A stretch of 64,000 bases of DNA from Sinohyriopsis cumingii. Taxonomy: Eukaryota; Mollusca; Bivalvia; Unionida; Unionidae. The stretch lies in the NCBI GenBank assembly GCA_028554795.2, contig CM068835.1, positions 34,752,901-34,816,900 on the forward strand, read 5' to 3'. The notes under the pieces are model-generated. The model was not told the DNA's origin. It saw only the letters and a list, made by a program, of their open reading frames with translations, and made no database searches. The position numbers were made by a program, and so were the translations under genes. Shown here piece after piece: positions 8,612 to 17,778 of this stretch (the stretch's first letter is position 1; every line of letters begins with the position of its first letter).

Positions 8612-8649
8612 AGCCCTTTTAAGGGCTACCCAATACTCTAGAAAAGAAA
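8612..8649 (+). terminator. Histone-mRNA-type 3' stem-loop and downstream purine element, gene B
   Basis: AGCCCT / TTTA / AGGGCT at 8612-8627, preceded by ten A and followed by ACCCA, with GAAAAGAAA at 8641-8649. The loop differs from the usual TTTC only in its last base. Confidence 0.75.
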
Positions 8650-8835
8650 TAACTATTAATTTGCCAATGTGTGTAGGTAGAGTAGTGTGAATATAAACAC
8701 TAACTCTTTTAAAAAAATGTGAGTGAATGTGTGTTAGTGTTTGTAAGAGCTCAGGTATGTTAGTGTGAATAGCAGATTATAGGTTTCTTAGCGTATGTGA
8801 AGAGTTAGGGTTTTATTATATGAAATGAGAAAGTA

Positions 8836-8864
8836 GGGGGATGTTTTCCTTCACGTACGCGCGT
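8836..8864 (+). promoter_or_regulatory. Shared promoter motif, degenerate copy P3
   Basis: GGGGGATGTTTTCC then TTCACGTACGCGCG, without a TATA box. It lies about 70 bases upstream of P4, with the GATCTAGGTAAGATC element between them. Confidence 0.6.
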
Positions 8865-8874
8865 TGTTAGGTCA

Positions 8875-8903
8875 TGATCTAGGTAAGATCAATTTTATGT
8901 TCT
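8875..8903 (+). repeat. GATCTAGGTAAGATC upstream element, second copy
   Basis: Same sequence as at 8152-8180, again just before a complete promoter motif (P4). The duplication shows that upstream element and promoter were copied together. Confidence 0.55.
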
Positions 8904-8905
8904 TA

Positions 8906-8944
8906 GGGGGATGTTTTCCATGACGTCCGCGCTTTCACTATAAG
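8906..8944 (+). promoter_or_regulatory. Shared early-type promoter motif, copy P4
   Basis: GGGGGATGTTTTCC, ATGACGTCCGCGCTTTCAC and TATAAG, about 55 bases before ATG 8994. Confidence 0.75.
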
Positions 8945-8993
8945 AACCCACCAAGTTTGTCGTTGGAACCATTCTACGGAAGAACCCAAGAAA

Positions 8994-9516
8994 ATGAGTA
9001 TTGAACTATTTAATGAGCTAAAGGATAGTTGGTACTGGATGACAGATGCAGCCTATGTGGTGGAAAGGCTAGAGAAGGAGTGGATGCATGAAGTTACTAA
9101 GGACTTTGTCAAAGTCAAGTGACGAATGTAAAACTTGCCAGGGATCTGATTGTGGACATGATTGAAGAGGAAGTTAAAAAGTTAAGAGGCTTCATAAAAC
9201 TTGACTATGTGATAGTAGGTAAACTGAAAGAGGCCCTTGATTATGCTATTGAAGTGAGGTGTTTTTTAAAAGATATTTTGGAGTGGACTGAGTGGTCCTA
9301 TGTGAAATAGGGTTTAAACCAAATGATGAAAGCAGAGGAGATGATGAGGAAAGTGATGAGAGAACAAGTCAAGATAATAAAAGAAAAGTGGTCAAAGGAA
9401 AGAAAAGAAGAAGAAAATAGAAAAAAAAGGATGAACTAGAAAAACTGAACACAAACTGGATGAAAATCCAAGAGAAGTTCCGGGCCATGGGCCACCCGGA
9501 CTGGCTGCCGGAATAG
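8994..9516 (+). pseudogene. Small tandem gene C, frameshifted
   Basis: It starts at ATG 8994 (SIELFNELKDSWYWM) and hits TGA at 9120-9122. Coding character continues in the -1 frame from about 9119 to 9310 (DLIVDMIEEEVKKL), then in a Lys/Glu-rich helix from about 9322 and a last piece ending FRAMGHPDWLPE near 9516. The arrangement (P4 upstream, histone-type stem-loop downstream) matches genes A, B and D, so I read this as a third module member broken by at least two frameshifts. The distance from the last stop to the stem-loop is longer here than in the others. The function is unknown. Confidence 0.5.
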
Positions 9517-9602
9517 AAAAGAAGAAGAAAGGAATGATGGACAAAATAAGAGGATGGTGGAAAAAGTTAAGAAGTTAAAAGAAGAAGAAAAAAAAACCCA
9601 AA

Positions 9603-9640
9603 GGCCCTTTTCAGGGCCACCCATATTTCTCGAAAAGAGA
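9603..9640 (+). terminator. Histone-mRNA-type 3' stem-loop and downstream purine element, gene C
   Basis: GGCCCTTTTCAGGGCC at 9603-9618 fits the canonical histone stem-loop consensus fully, including the basal GG/CC pairs and TTTC loop. AAA stands before it, ACCCA after it and GAAAAGAGA at 9632-9640. Confidence 0.8.
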
Positions 9641-9689
9641 TAGCCTTTCAATTGCCTACCCCTTTTTTTTTAAAAAAATTTTTTTTTAA

Positions 9690-9890
9690 AAAATATAAAA
9701 AAATCCCATGTTCAATTCCCCTTGTCCCTAAACAAGCCCAAACTCTATTTCCCATGTTAAATTCCCCTTGTACGTAGAGTGACCCACGAGTTTTCGCCAT
9801 GTTAAATTTCCATTGTACGTAGAGTGTCCCAGGGGTCCCTGTAATGCTAATTCCCATTGTACGTAGGGTGCCCCCCCCCCCCCAACTACT
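9690..9890. repeat. Degenerate tandem repeat of about 60 bp
   Basis: Three to four imperfect units share CCATGTTAAATT and TTGTACGTAGAGTG. A C-run at about 9871-9884 ends the array. Further loosely repeated text (TACTATCCACACACG) continues to about 9970. No coding sign. Confidence 0.5.
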
Positions 9891-9982
9891 TACTATCCAC
9901 ACACGGGAAGAAGCCAAATTAAACCCAAATTCTACTATTCACACACGCGGAGAAGCAAACAACTAAACACACATTTACTATC

Positions 9983-10138
9983 CCTTTAATATTTGATGTG
10001 GCAAGAAGAAATGATACAATACGCAACACAGGGATTGTAAGTTTACACTCCAATCTGTCTGCACTGCAGTGGTAACAACGCTGTTGCGTTGGCATTATTT
10101 TGCATCACTGCCTTAGAAAAACAATGCATCGCTCAATG
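9983..10138 (+). repeat. Inverted repeat between the two Polintons, left arm
   Basis: About 155 bp whose reverse complement recurs at 11,842-11,996 with good similarity (shared GAAGAAATG, CAACACAGGGATT, GCATTATTTTGC, CAATGCATCGCTCA). Similarity stops abruptly at both edges. Confidence 0.7.
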
Positions 10139-10865
10139 AGATCAAGAGAGTGAAAGAACAACAGTGGCAAATCCAGTAGGATGACAGAACCAACACGACC
10201 AGTGAAGAAATAAATTTGTTTGATACCTCATGAAGATTATTTTGTACAATCTAGTAGACCCGAAAGTGACTTGTACCAAAATTTAGAACGATGACATACA
10301 CCAACACGGTTACATAAAATTGTTTACGTCAATGTTTGCTATTTCTTTGTTATTAAATGTTCATGCAAACGATATGCGTGTAAGCGAAAGCTAACACACG
10401 CCCGCACACACATACAAGTGTTACTGCATTGAGTGACAGTAGAACGGGCAGTACTTTAGTCTGGAATGTTTTGAGAGATGGTCAGATAGACTTAACATTA
10501 CAGTGGAAAGAGAAAGAAAAAATGGTAAAGAAAAAAAAAACGTAGGACACCATTTTTGGCTCCGTTATTCTTGCGGTATTATAGGACAAATAACTATTGA
10601 GTCAAACATACATTCTATTTGAAATATGTTCTTTGTTTTCATTCATTCTTCAATTTCATCAAAAGGTAATGTGATGTTTATTGTCGACTGACTGCTTAAC
10701 ATGTCTCAGATTTAAGATATATCCTGTATTTCGCATCACACGCTACCAACAATGTTGCAAAGTTTTCACAAATCTAAGGCGGAGAAAAAAACGAAGAAAA
10801 AAAAAACAGCACCATAACGTTCCTTGTTCTATCCACAGCCTAAACTGGGAGAAAATAGGTCTAAT

Positions 10866-11062
10866 ATTGTTACATATTTTCTGAACGTGTGTTTTGGTTT
10901 TAAAATTCAGAGTTAACCATAGGCAGGGTTATACAGTGCAATGCCACTCGCGTCATTCTTGACCATTGTTACATTTTTTCGGAACGTGTGTTTTGGTTTT
11001 AGATTTCAGAGTTAACCATAGGCAGGGTTATACAGTGCAATGTCACAAGCGTCATTCTTGAA
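10866..11062 (+). repeat. 99 bp tandem duplication
   Basis: Two copies of a unit containing GAACGTGTGTTTTGG and AACCATAGGCAGGGTTATAC lie head to tail with a period of about 99 bases and only a few differences, so the duplication is fairly recent. Confidence 0.7.
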
Positions 11063-11369
11063 AAAGCCTTCTGTTTGTTTCCTTTCTTGAAAAACGGTAG
11101 GTCTAATGTTAGAATTTTTCCTTTACACATTGCAGTGCCAAAATAAAGAGAAAGCCAAGATACCTGAATTGTACAAGTTCGTCCACTCAAGATTTTATTT
11201 CATCCAGCGATTTACTGATTTACAATTTGTAAGGATGTAAGTGTTTCAAAAAATTTTTTTTTTACATGACAAACGAAACAGTTCACAGAAATAGGGTGAC
11301 TACTGATCACAAATTTTGAGAGGTATCTTCACACGGGAACAGATACCATTAAAATTTCAATAATAACTG

Positions 11370-11372
<3 letters not shown>

Positions 11373-11412
<40 letters not shown>
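11373..11412. repeat. (GA)n microsatellite
   Basis: About 19 perfect GA units. Confidence 0.9.
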
Positions 11413-11414
<2 letters not shown>

Positions 11415-11841
11415 ATTCCTACTGTAGAACATATCAAGATACTTAGTCTGTTTTTACAGTATATTTTCCTGAAGAAAGATTCAAAGAAACACTCAATCCA
11501 CTCAGATAATCACAGCCATAGAAAAATTCACTATTATTAAATATCACCAGAGTGAACTGAAGATTATGGAGACCAAAAAATTCCTCCTTTTTTGATAACT
11601 TGGATGTAGAGTTCTCACAGAATAGTTCATCCAAATATGATGTGATGTATTTGACTATAAAACTGACACAATTTATGTGGGATCGCCCAGGGTACGATTG
11701 TTCTTGCGTTAGTTGTACTTTTTTTAATTATTTTATAAATCACCTAGCAGTGAGACACGACCTAACTCGACACTGTTACTTAAGTCAATTCGTAGTTAAC
11801 GTGGTCAGAAAATAAGTCTAGCCATTGAAATCGTTTATGAT

Positions 11842-11996
11842 GAGCGATGCATTGTTTTGTTCGAAGTTAGTGTGGCAAAATAATGCCTACGCTCTTGCGT
11901 TGTTACCTATGTAGTGCAGACTGACTGGAGTGTGAACTTGAAATCCCTGTGTTGAGTATTGTACCATTTCTTCTTACAACATCAACTACTGAAAGG
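11842..11996 (-). repeat. Inverted repeat between the two Polintons, right arm
   Basis: Reverse-complement partner of 9983-10,138. The arms could be terminal repeats of a 2 kb non-autonomous transposon, or the right terminal repeat of copy 1 facing the left one of copy 2. No target duplication is evident. Confidence 0.7.
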
Positions 11997-12282
11997 TCAC
12001 AGTACTGGTTCACGTTCTGAAACTGTCAGTTTCTTTTTACCTCACTTAAACATTTTGACATACACGCTCACATCGGTAGAGTCAGAAGTGATACAGTACT
12101 GAGTTGCATGGTTTTTTGTTTGTTTTAATTTTTTTTAAATTGTGAACCTCAAGGATGATGATCCAAGCTGTCTGTCTATTGATGCATGTATTTACTTAAG
12201 AAGAAATATGACCTCTAAAACACAAAGATATACGGCAAGCGTGATTAGAATGAACACATCGGAAGCTAACTGTAGTAACAAA
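11997..12282. other. Spacer before Polinton copy 2, nothing recognised
   Basis: No coding, repeat or RNA signal was seen. Confidence 0.4.
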
Positions 12283-12315
12283 GGGGGTGTTTTCCTTCCC
12301 GTCCGAGTTTCAATC
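12283..12315 (+). promoter_or_regulatory. Shared promoter motif, degenerate copy P5
   Basis: GGGGGTGTTTTCC then TTCCCGTCCGAGTTTCAATC, without a TATA box, about 430 bases before the polymerase gene. It marks the left region of copy 2. Confidence 0.6.
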
Positions 12316-12483
12316 CTCTTTCAAGACAAACTTGTATCCTTTTGTAGGGCTTGAAATAAAAAAACTGAACAAACTTAAGCACTTTGCTCTAGATATTTCC
12401 TTTTGCAGCAACAGACTATACAGCATAAATACTGTTTCAACAATAGAAAGCCTTAAATCTTCTAGCAAAAAGTAATCTCCACT

Positions 12484-12527
12484 TTCACACATTGGCAAAT
12501 TGAATACTGTTTCTTTTCTAGAGTTTT
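12484..12527 (-). repeat. Inverted copy of the histone-downstream-element block
   Basis: The minus strand reads AAAACTCTAGAAAAGAAAC, then ATTTGCCAATGTGTG, the same block that follows the stem-loops of the small genes. No stem-loop precedes it here. It could be the end of a lost minus-strand gene or part of a terminal inverted repeat pairing with about 26,490-26,535. Confidence 0.55.
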
Positions 12528-12662
12528 GCTTAGTCCATATGTTCTTATTCTACAACCAAGAGACACTTACGTTTTATGTCAGGTGTATTCTGATCCAATG
12601 AGAGTGAAATGAATAGTGGAAGGCAACTCACACACCCTTTATATACGCTGGTCTGCCATGGA

Positions 12663-12669
12663 TATAAAG
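12663..12669 (+). promoter_or_regulatory. TATA box of the polymerase gene
   Basis: TATAAAG lies 54 bases before the ATG at 12,717, the same spacing as in the small genes and close to that of the BIR, ATPase and basic-protein genes (45-63). This supports that start. Confidence 0.5.
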
Positions 12670-12716
12670 TGACCCATGATGTTTCACATGTAGTCATTTG
12701 ACTTTTTGCTATCAAG

Positions 12717-15700
12717 ATGAAACGATCACATTGATTCGTGAAGAAAGGAGAAGAAGACAGTAAGAGGCAGAAACGTGATCTATCGCCTCGTACCATCGCT
12801 GAAGTCGTGGCACAAATTCATGTAAGTGATTCTGAAGAGGACACGAGTGAACCAGAATCCAGACTCATAGAGTCTACACCTAGCCAAAGTTCACCAGTCA
12901 ACCCTGAAAAGTACAATCACATTCGAGAGACGGAAATGCGCCCCTCTAGAAAATTTAAAACCACGGCTTACAAATACACGATGAAGTTTTAAGATTTCAA
13001 GTCCCACATACTGTTGGAGAAAGCAGAAGGGTTCATCACCGAGGTGTGGGATTCTTTGCTCACCATACTAAAGCGACAATGTCAACCCAAAGAATACGAT
13101 CGCTTCAGATTTTCACTAGAACACGACGGTTTGAAATCCCCTGTTTGGATCGAGTTTAGCAGCCCTGCAGAATTGACCGCTTCCAAAGTCATGGACAAGA
13201 TTCAACACGTACAACAATCGAATGACCAGTTTGACATCACCGATGGAAAAGCCACACTGTCCATGACCCACGTCTCTCCTCCTCAAGGGACCAGACAACG
13301 CAAAAAGGTCTTATTGGTTGACGACCTTCGCAGCATTAAGCGTAGCCTCGTCCGAATTCACTACCCTCAACACCAGATGTGTTTAACCAGGGCTATCGTG
13401 GTGGGACAAACCTATGCCAACAAGAACGACACGGCAGAATGGAAAAAAGCCTGGGAGAATATTCGAAAATCGGACCGAGCCAAACAACGAAGTGAAGCAG
13501 AACTCCTGTTACAACAAGCCGGCCTGTCCAAAGACACACCCTGTGGTATTCCTGACATTCAAAAATTGCAAGATGTCCTAGCTCCACGCTACACCTTGAA
13601 AGTGCACCCTCAAGAAGTGCGCGGGCCTCTGTTGTTCCGATGCCAAGATTTTAAAGATGGAAAATACATTCATGTCTATCATTACCATGGACATTTCGAT
13701 GCCATTACCAGGAACAGTGCATTCCTGGGATACGGTTATTACTGTGAACAATATGACTATGGCTATAACAATCGAGAGCAACACAAACATTGTGGATCGA
13801 AATGCTCAGGATGTTTGGCCTCTCAACCCTGTCTGGACGAAGGACAAGAACGAGTGCATTGTCCAGCTTCTCAGCGCACGTATGTCAGCCCTACCTGTTA
13901 CCAACAACATTTGAAGACACAAGGTTCCGGCAGAAATGTGCTTGTCAGCTGCTGCGATTGTATCCTACGTGTGGACAAGGCATACGTACCAACAGTACCA
14001 AGGCACACATATGTTCAGGAAAGAAAAAATGTCACATTTGTCACCAAATCGTAGATTTGGAACACCAATGTTACATGCAAAAATACCAACCCCAACAAGA
14101 GAAAGATGAGGACCACAAGAAGAAAGGCAATTTCATCTTTTTAGATTTCGAATCATGCATGAGACCGGCATTCACATTCCTAATTTCTGCGTGGCTCATC
14201 GAGCGTGCAAAAAGTACATTAAAGAACCTATCTTGAGTCATTGCCCTCACTGAAGCAAGATTCCTGGAGGACGTGAAAAAATCTTTCGAGGACCGAACAC
14301 GCTAGCCGATTTTGCCCAATGGGTCTTAAACCCCATCGACAAGGCATGGAGCCAAGAGGACATCGAACGTTACGGAGATTCTCATCGCTATGCCAGAGTG
14401 ATGGCCCACAATTTCGCGGGATACGATGGACAGTTTCTTTTGAGATACTATACGGAACAAGGCACCGAACGTCCTAAAGTCACTTTGAACGGAGCCAAAA
14501 TCATTTTCATGCAAGTGGGACAAGTACAGTTTAAAGATTCGATGAGTTACTTGGCTATGCCTTTGAGTCGAATGCCTAAAACTTTTGGAATGACAGAAAT
14601 GGCCAAAGGTTACTTTCCACACTTTTTCAATACAGAAGCCAATCACCATGCCGTTCTACCCCATTTGCCTGAGGCTCACTTTTACGACCCAGACAACATG
14701 CGTACCGAACAACGAGAAGCCTTCTACGCTTGGTACCGCACCCATCCCTCTGACCCTTTCGACTTTCAGGAAGAAATGTTAAAGTATTGTCGTTCCGACA
14801 TGGACATTTTACGGCGTTGCTGTGGAAAATTTCGAGAACTGTTCATGGAACACGGAGGGGTCGATCCTTTGAAAGAAGCTTGCACCATTGCCAAAGCGTG
14901 TTCCTTAGTGTACCGACAATAATCCTTGCCTGAAAACAGCCTAGCTGACATCAGTCCTCAAACGACTAACTATGTCAAACGTCAATACTCGGTCAAAGCC
15001 CTACGTTAGTTACATTACTTGTGCGACAAGGAAGACAAATGGATTCAACATGTCCTCAACGGAAGGGGTGAAAAGAACATCGGAACACATTCGTTAGATG
15101 GCTGGGAGTTAGAAAACCCCAAGATCGTGTACGAGTTTAACGGTTGCTTATTTCACGGATGTCCCGTCTGCTACCCTGATCGTGGCACTAAAAATCAGTT
15201 TTTACAACGAACCAAACCATGGAAGACTTGTACCAGGCCACTTGTCAGAGACGCCTAAATTTAGAACAGCAAGGATACCAAGTAGTGGAAATGTGGGAAT
15301 ACGAGTACGATCACCGTTTAAAAATTGATCCCGAGTTTAAACGCATCGTAGAAAGTTACCAGTGGGTGGACCCCTGAACCCGAGGTACAGTTTGTACAGA
15401 GGAAGGACCAATGCCACCTGTTTGCTGTCCCAAGCCGACGAAGATAAAAGAGAAGAAATCAAATAATTGGACGTGTGCTCACTGTATCCCTACGTGTGCA
15501 AATAGTGTCACTTTCCTGCAGGACGCCCGCAATTGCTGACGGAATGCATCGACCTGAAAAACATTCGACAATACGAAGGCTTGATCAAGTGCAAAGTTTT
15601 GCCTCCCACAGACTTGTACCATCCCGTGTTACCTCGCCATTGTCAAGGCAAACTGATGTTTCCTTTGTGCCGTACTTATTCCGAAACGTGCAACCAAGAC

Positions 15701-16797
15701 CAGCCTTGTCAGCACAACCCGGAAGAACGGGCCTTGACGGGGACGTGGGTCAGCGTAGAATTGTTTAAAGCTCTGGACATGGGATATCAACTGTTAGAAG
15801 TGTACAAAATTTACCACTTTCCCAAGACACAACAATACCAAAAAGGGAACCCCACTCAGAAAGGCATTTTCGCAGACTCCATGAATGCCTTTTTGAAACT
15901 GAAACAAGAAGCCAGCGGATATCCTTCCTGGTGTCACACTCCCGAAGACGAAAAAACATTCAAAGAGAAACACTGGGAACAAGAAGGCATCACTTTGGAC
16001 CACATTGAGAAAAACGAAGGTAGGCGATCGTTTGCCAAAACGATGTTAAATTGCTTGTGGGGTAAAATGGCACAACGGTCGTGTTTACCCAAGACGGAGT
16101 ATTTGACAGAACCTTCCCGCTACTTCTAGATGATTCACGACGAAACCAAATTCATGAAACACGTGGACGTCGTTCGCAAGGATTTGATCTTAGTCAATCA
16201 CGAAGAAGATCTGGACTTTGTTGAAGTCGACGCATTTGGAAATGTCATCATTGCGGCTTACGTGACAGCTCATGCTCGCTTAAAATTGTACGATGCTTTA
16301 GAACTGTTAGGGGATCGCGTCCTGTACTTTGACACGGACATTTGCATCTACATCGATCGACCGGGTCAGCAACACCCTAACATGGAAGGAGACCGTTTAG
16401 GAGCCTGGACAGATGAATAACCTGACGAATAGATTCTAAGTTTCGCTAGTGGCGGTCCTAAAAATTACGGCTACGAATACCGGGACAAGCAAGGAAAAGT
16501 GTACACCGAGTGTAAAGTGAAAGGATTGACTCTGAATTATCGTACCAGTCGAGTGGTGAACTTTGGCGTATTGAAAGAAGCCTTGCAATCTAGAGAGGAT
16601 GAAAGTTTAAAGTGACCACCTATCAACCAAACAAGATTGTACGTTTACCCACTCACCAAATCGTCAGTTGACCCTTGGAAAAAGTCTATCAAATCGTGTA
16701 CCAGAAGCGAGTGCGACTTCCCAACCACTTTACTTTGCCGTACGGTCACATCGATATTGGTCAGCATATAAAAAGGGACTATGTGCAAGATCGATAG
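12717..16797 (+). pseudogene. Polinton-type DNA polymerase B (protein-primed family), decayed
   Basis: About 1,360 codons that would replicate the element. Exonuclease motifs: DFESC (Exo I, near 14,150), HNFAGYD (Exo II, near 14,405) and YCRSDMDIL (Exo III, near 14,785). A cysteine-rich region with EFNGCLFHGCPVCYP (near 15,130-15,175) is typical of this family. Polymerase motifs: A, DVCSLYPYV (15,470); B, KTMLNCLWGKMAQ (16,037-16,077); C, YFDTD (16,325). Breaks include stops at 12,732, 12,990, 14,920, 15,007, 16,127, 16,418 and 16,433 and frameshifts near 13,930, 14,165, 15,220 and 16,615. All catalytic motifs are still readable, so loss of function is recent. Confidence 0.85.
16767..16775 (+). 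promoter_or_regulatory. TATA box upstream of the BIR gene
   Basis: TATAAAAAG overlaps the end of the polymerase gene, 63 bases before ATG 16,830. Confidence 0.45.
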
Positions 16798-16829
16798 TGT
16801 ATTATGACTACCAAGACCAAGCGAACAAG

Positions 16830-17462
16830 ATGAATTCTTTCGGAGAAACACAAAACAAGTTCAGACAGGCACAATTCAAATTTGGGGTCTCTAAAGTGGA
16901 ATGCGATGCTGAACCTTACGATGTGAGCGCTGCTGAACGTTGTGACCTCAGTGATGCAGTAAAGCATCATGGGAACTTTATTACCACTACTCCTATGATG
17001 GAAAGTGATGCTGTGCGTGTCAAACCTGATGGATGCGAAAGCGATGTCACTCGTCATCTTGGACACTTTACTGGGTTTCCTTGTCAATGTTGATGTCAAC
17101 CTTCACGTCTACCACCCTATGGATGTCATCCAGCCCTGAGCAAACTCCTATCCATGTCACCCTACCCTCATCGAGATCCTGTGAAAGACGAATATTCGTT
17201 TCCTGTGCAATTGCCTGAATTCTGTAACTTTGAAAATCGTTTTCAATCGTTCAAAGGAAAATGGCCTAAGTATCTGGGAGGACGGACCCCCGAAGAATTA
17301 GCCAGAGCCGGATTTTTCTACTTGGGCGAAGGGGATAAAGTCAAGTGTTTCAGTTGCGGTGTGTCACTTCACCACTGGGAACCACAAGATACGGCCTACC
17401 TGGAACATGCTCGATGGTCTCCCAATTGTCACTATTTACTTTTAGTGGGACGATATCAGTAG
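16830..17462 (+). pseudogene. BIR-domain (IAP-type) protein carried by the Polinton
   Basis: The clear part is 17,154-17,462: a baculovirus-IAP repeat with NRFQSFKGKWP, ELARAGFFYLGEGDKVKC and a perfect C-x2-C-x16-H-x6-C zinc pattern (CFSC to HARWSPNC). BIR proteins restrain caspases or signal in death and immune pathways, so this is a likely captured host gene that could delay cell death. The same frame extends upstream to ATG 16,830 through one TGA at 17,091-17,093; a frameshift near 17,050 is also possible, so the N-terminus is uncertain. A Gly-Gly-His plus Cys pattern after the stop (about 17,525-17,570) might be a relic of a RING finger. It lies between polymerase and ATPase. Confidence 0.75.
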
Positions 17463-17724
17463 CCCTGAATGGATACTTTACAAGAGAACATTCGCTGTCA
17501 TGGACATTCCTGAAAGACCCTTTCGGGAGGACACTTGTGTGACCTTACCTTCTGTAGATCTTGTCAGAAGATTACCCAAAACATGATGTACAGAGACTTG
17601 TGTGTATTCCACTTTGATCGTTTTCATGTGTCATTTATCGTTGTACATAACTATTTGACTTTGATGTATTTTTTGTCTTATGTCTTTATATTTAAATAAC
17701 ATTAATAAACGTGTCCTGAAGAAG

Positions 17725-17731
17725 TATATAA
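17725..17731 (+). promoter_or_regulatory. TATA box of the packaging ATPase gene
   Basis: TATATAA stands 54 bases before the ATG at 17,779. Confidence 0.5.
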
Positions 17732-17778
17732 ACTCTTGTCTTGTCTGTGATCGTGTGACAAGTGACATTCCTGACACT

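Larger units (their letters stand above)
1..9660 (+). mobile_element. Polinton/Maverick (adintovirus-like) element, copy 1, 5' part outside window
   Basis: A run of same-strand genes matches the late half of a Polinton: integrase C-terminus, small membrane protein, penton-like protein, basic core protein, capsid protein candidate, acidic protein, adenain-type protease, then three small genes. Base 1 aligns with about base 21,441 of the second copy, so some 8.7 kb (polymerase, ATPase and others) should lie upstream of the window. The coding block has five in-frame stops, one transposon insertion and no frameshift that I can see up to the protease. The right end is set loosely at the last histone-type stem-loop; no clear terminal repeat or target duplication was found. 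Confidence 0.85.
10139..11841. other. Interior of the inter-element inverted repeat, no gene seen
   Basis: AT-rich sequence without convincing coding potential. It holds a 99 bp tandem duplication and a GA microsatellite, listed separately. I see no transposase or other recognisable gene. Confidence 0.5.

Noticed and set aside
9660..9917. Minus-strand frame with Gly-Thr-Arg-rich repeats
   Set aside because: It is the translation of a degenerate non-coding tandem repeat.
12545..12796. Minus-strand frame over the polymerase start
   Set aside because: It overlaps the polymerase N-terminal region and TATA box and shows no conserved pattern; not called although an inverted downstream-element block lies beyond it.
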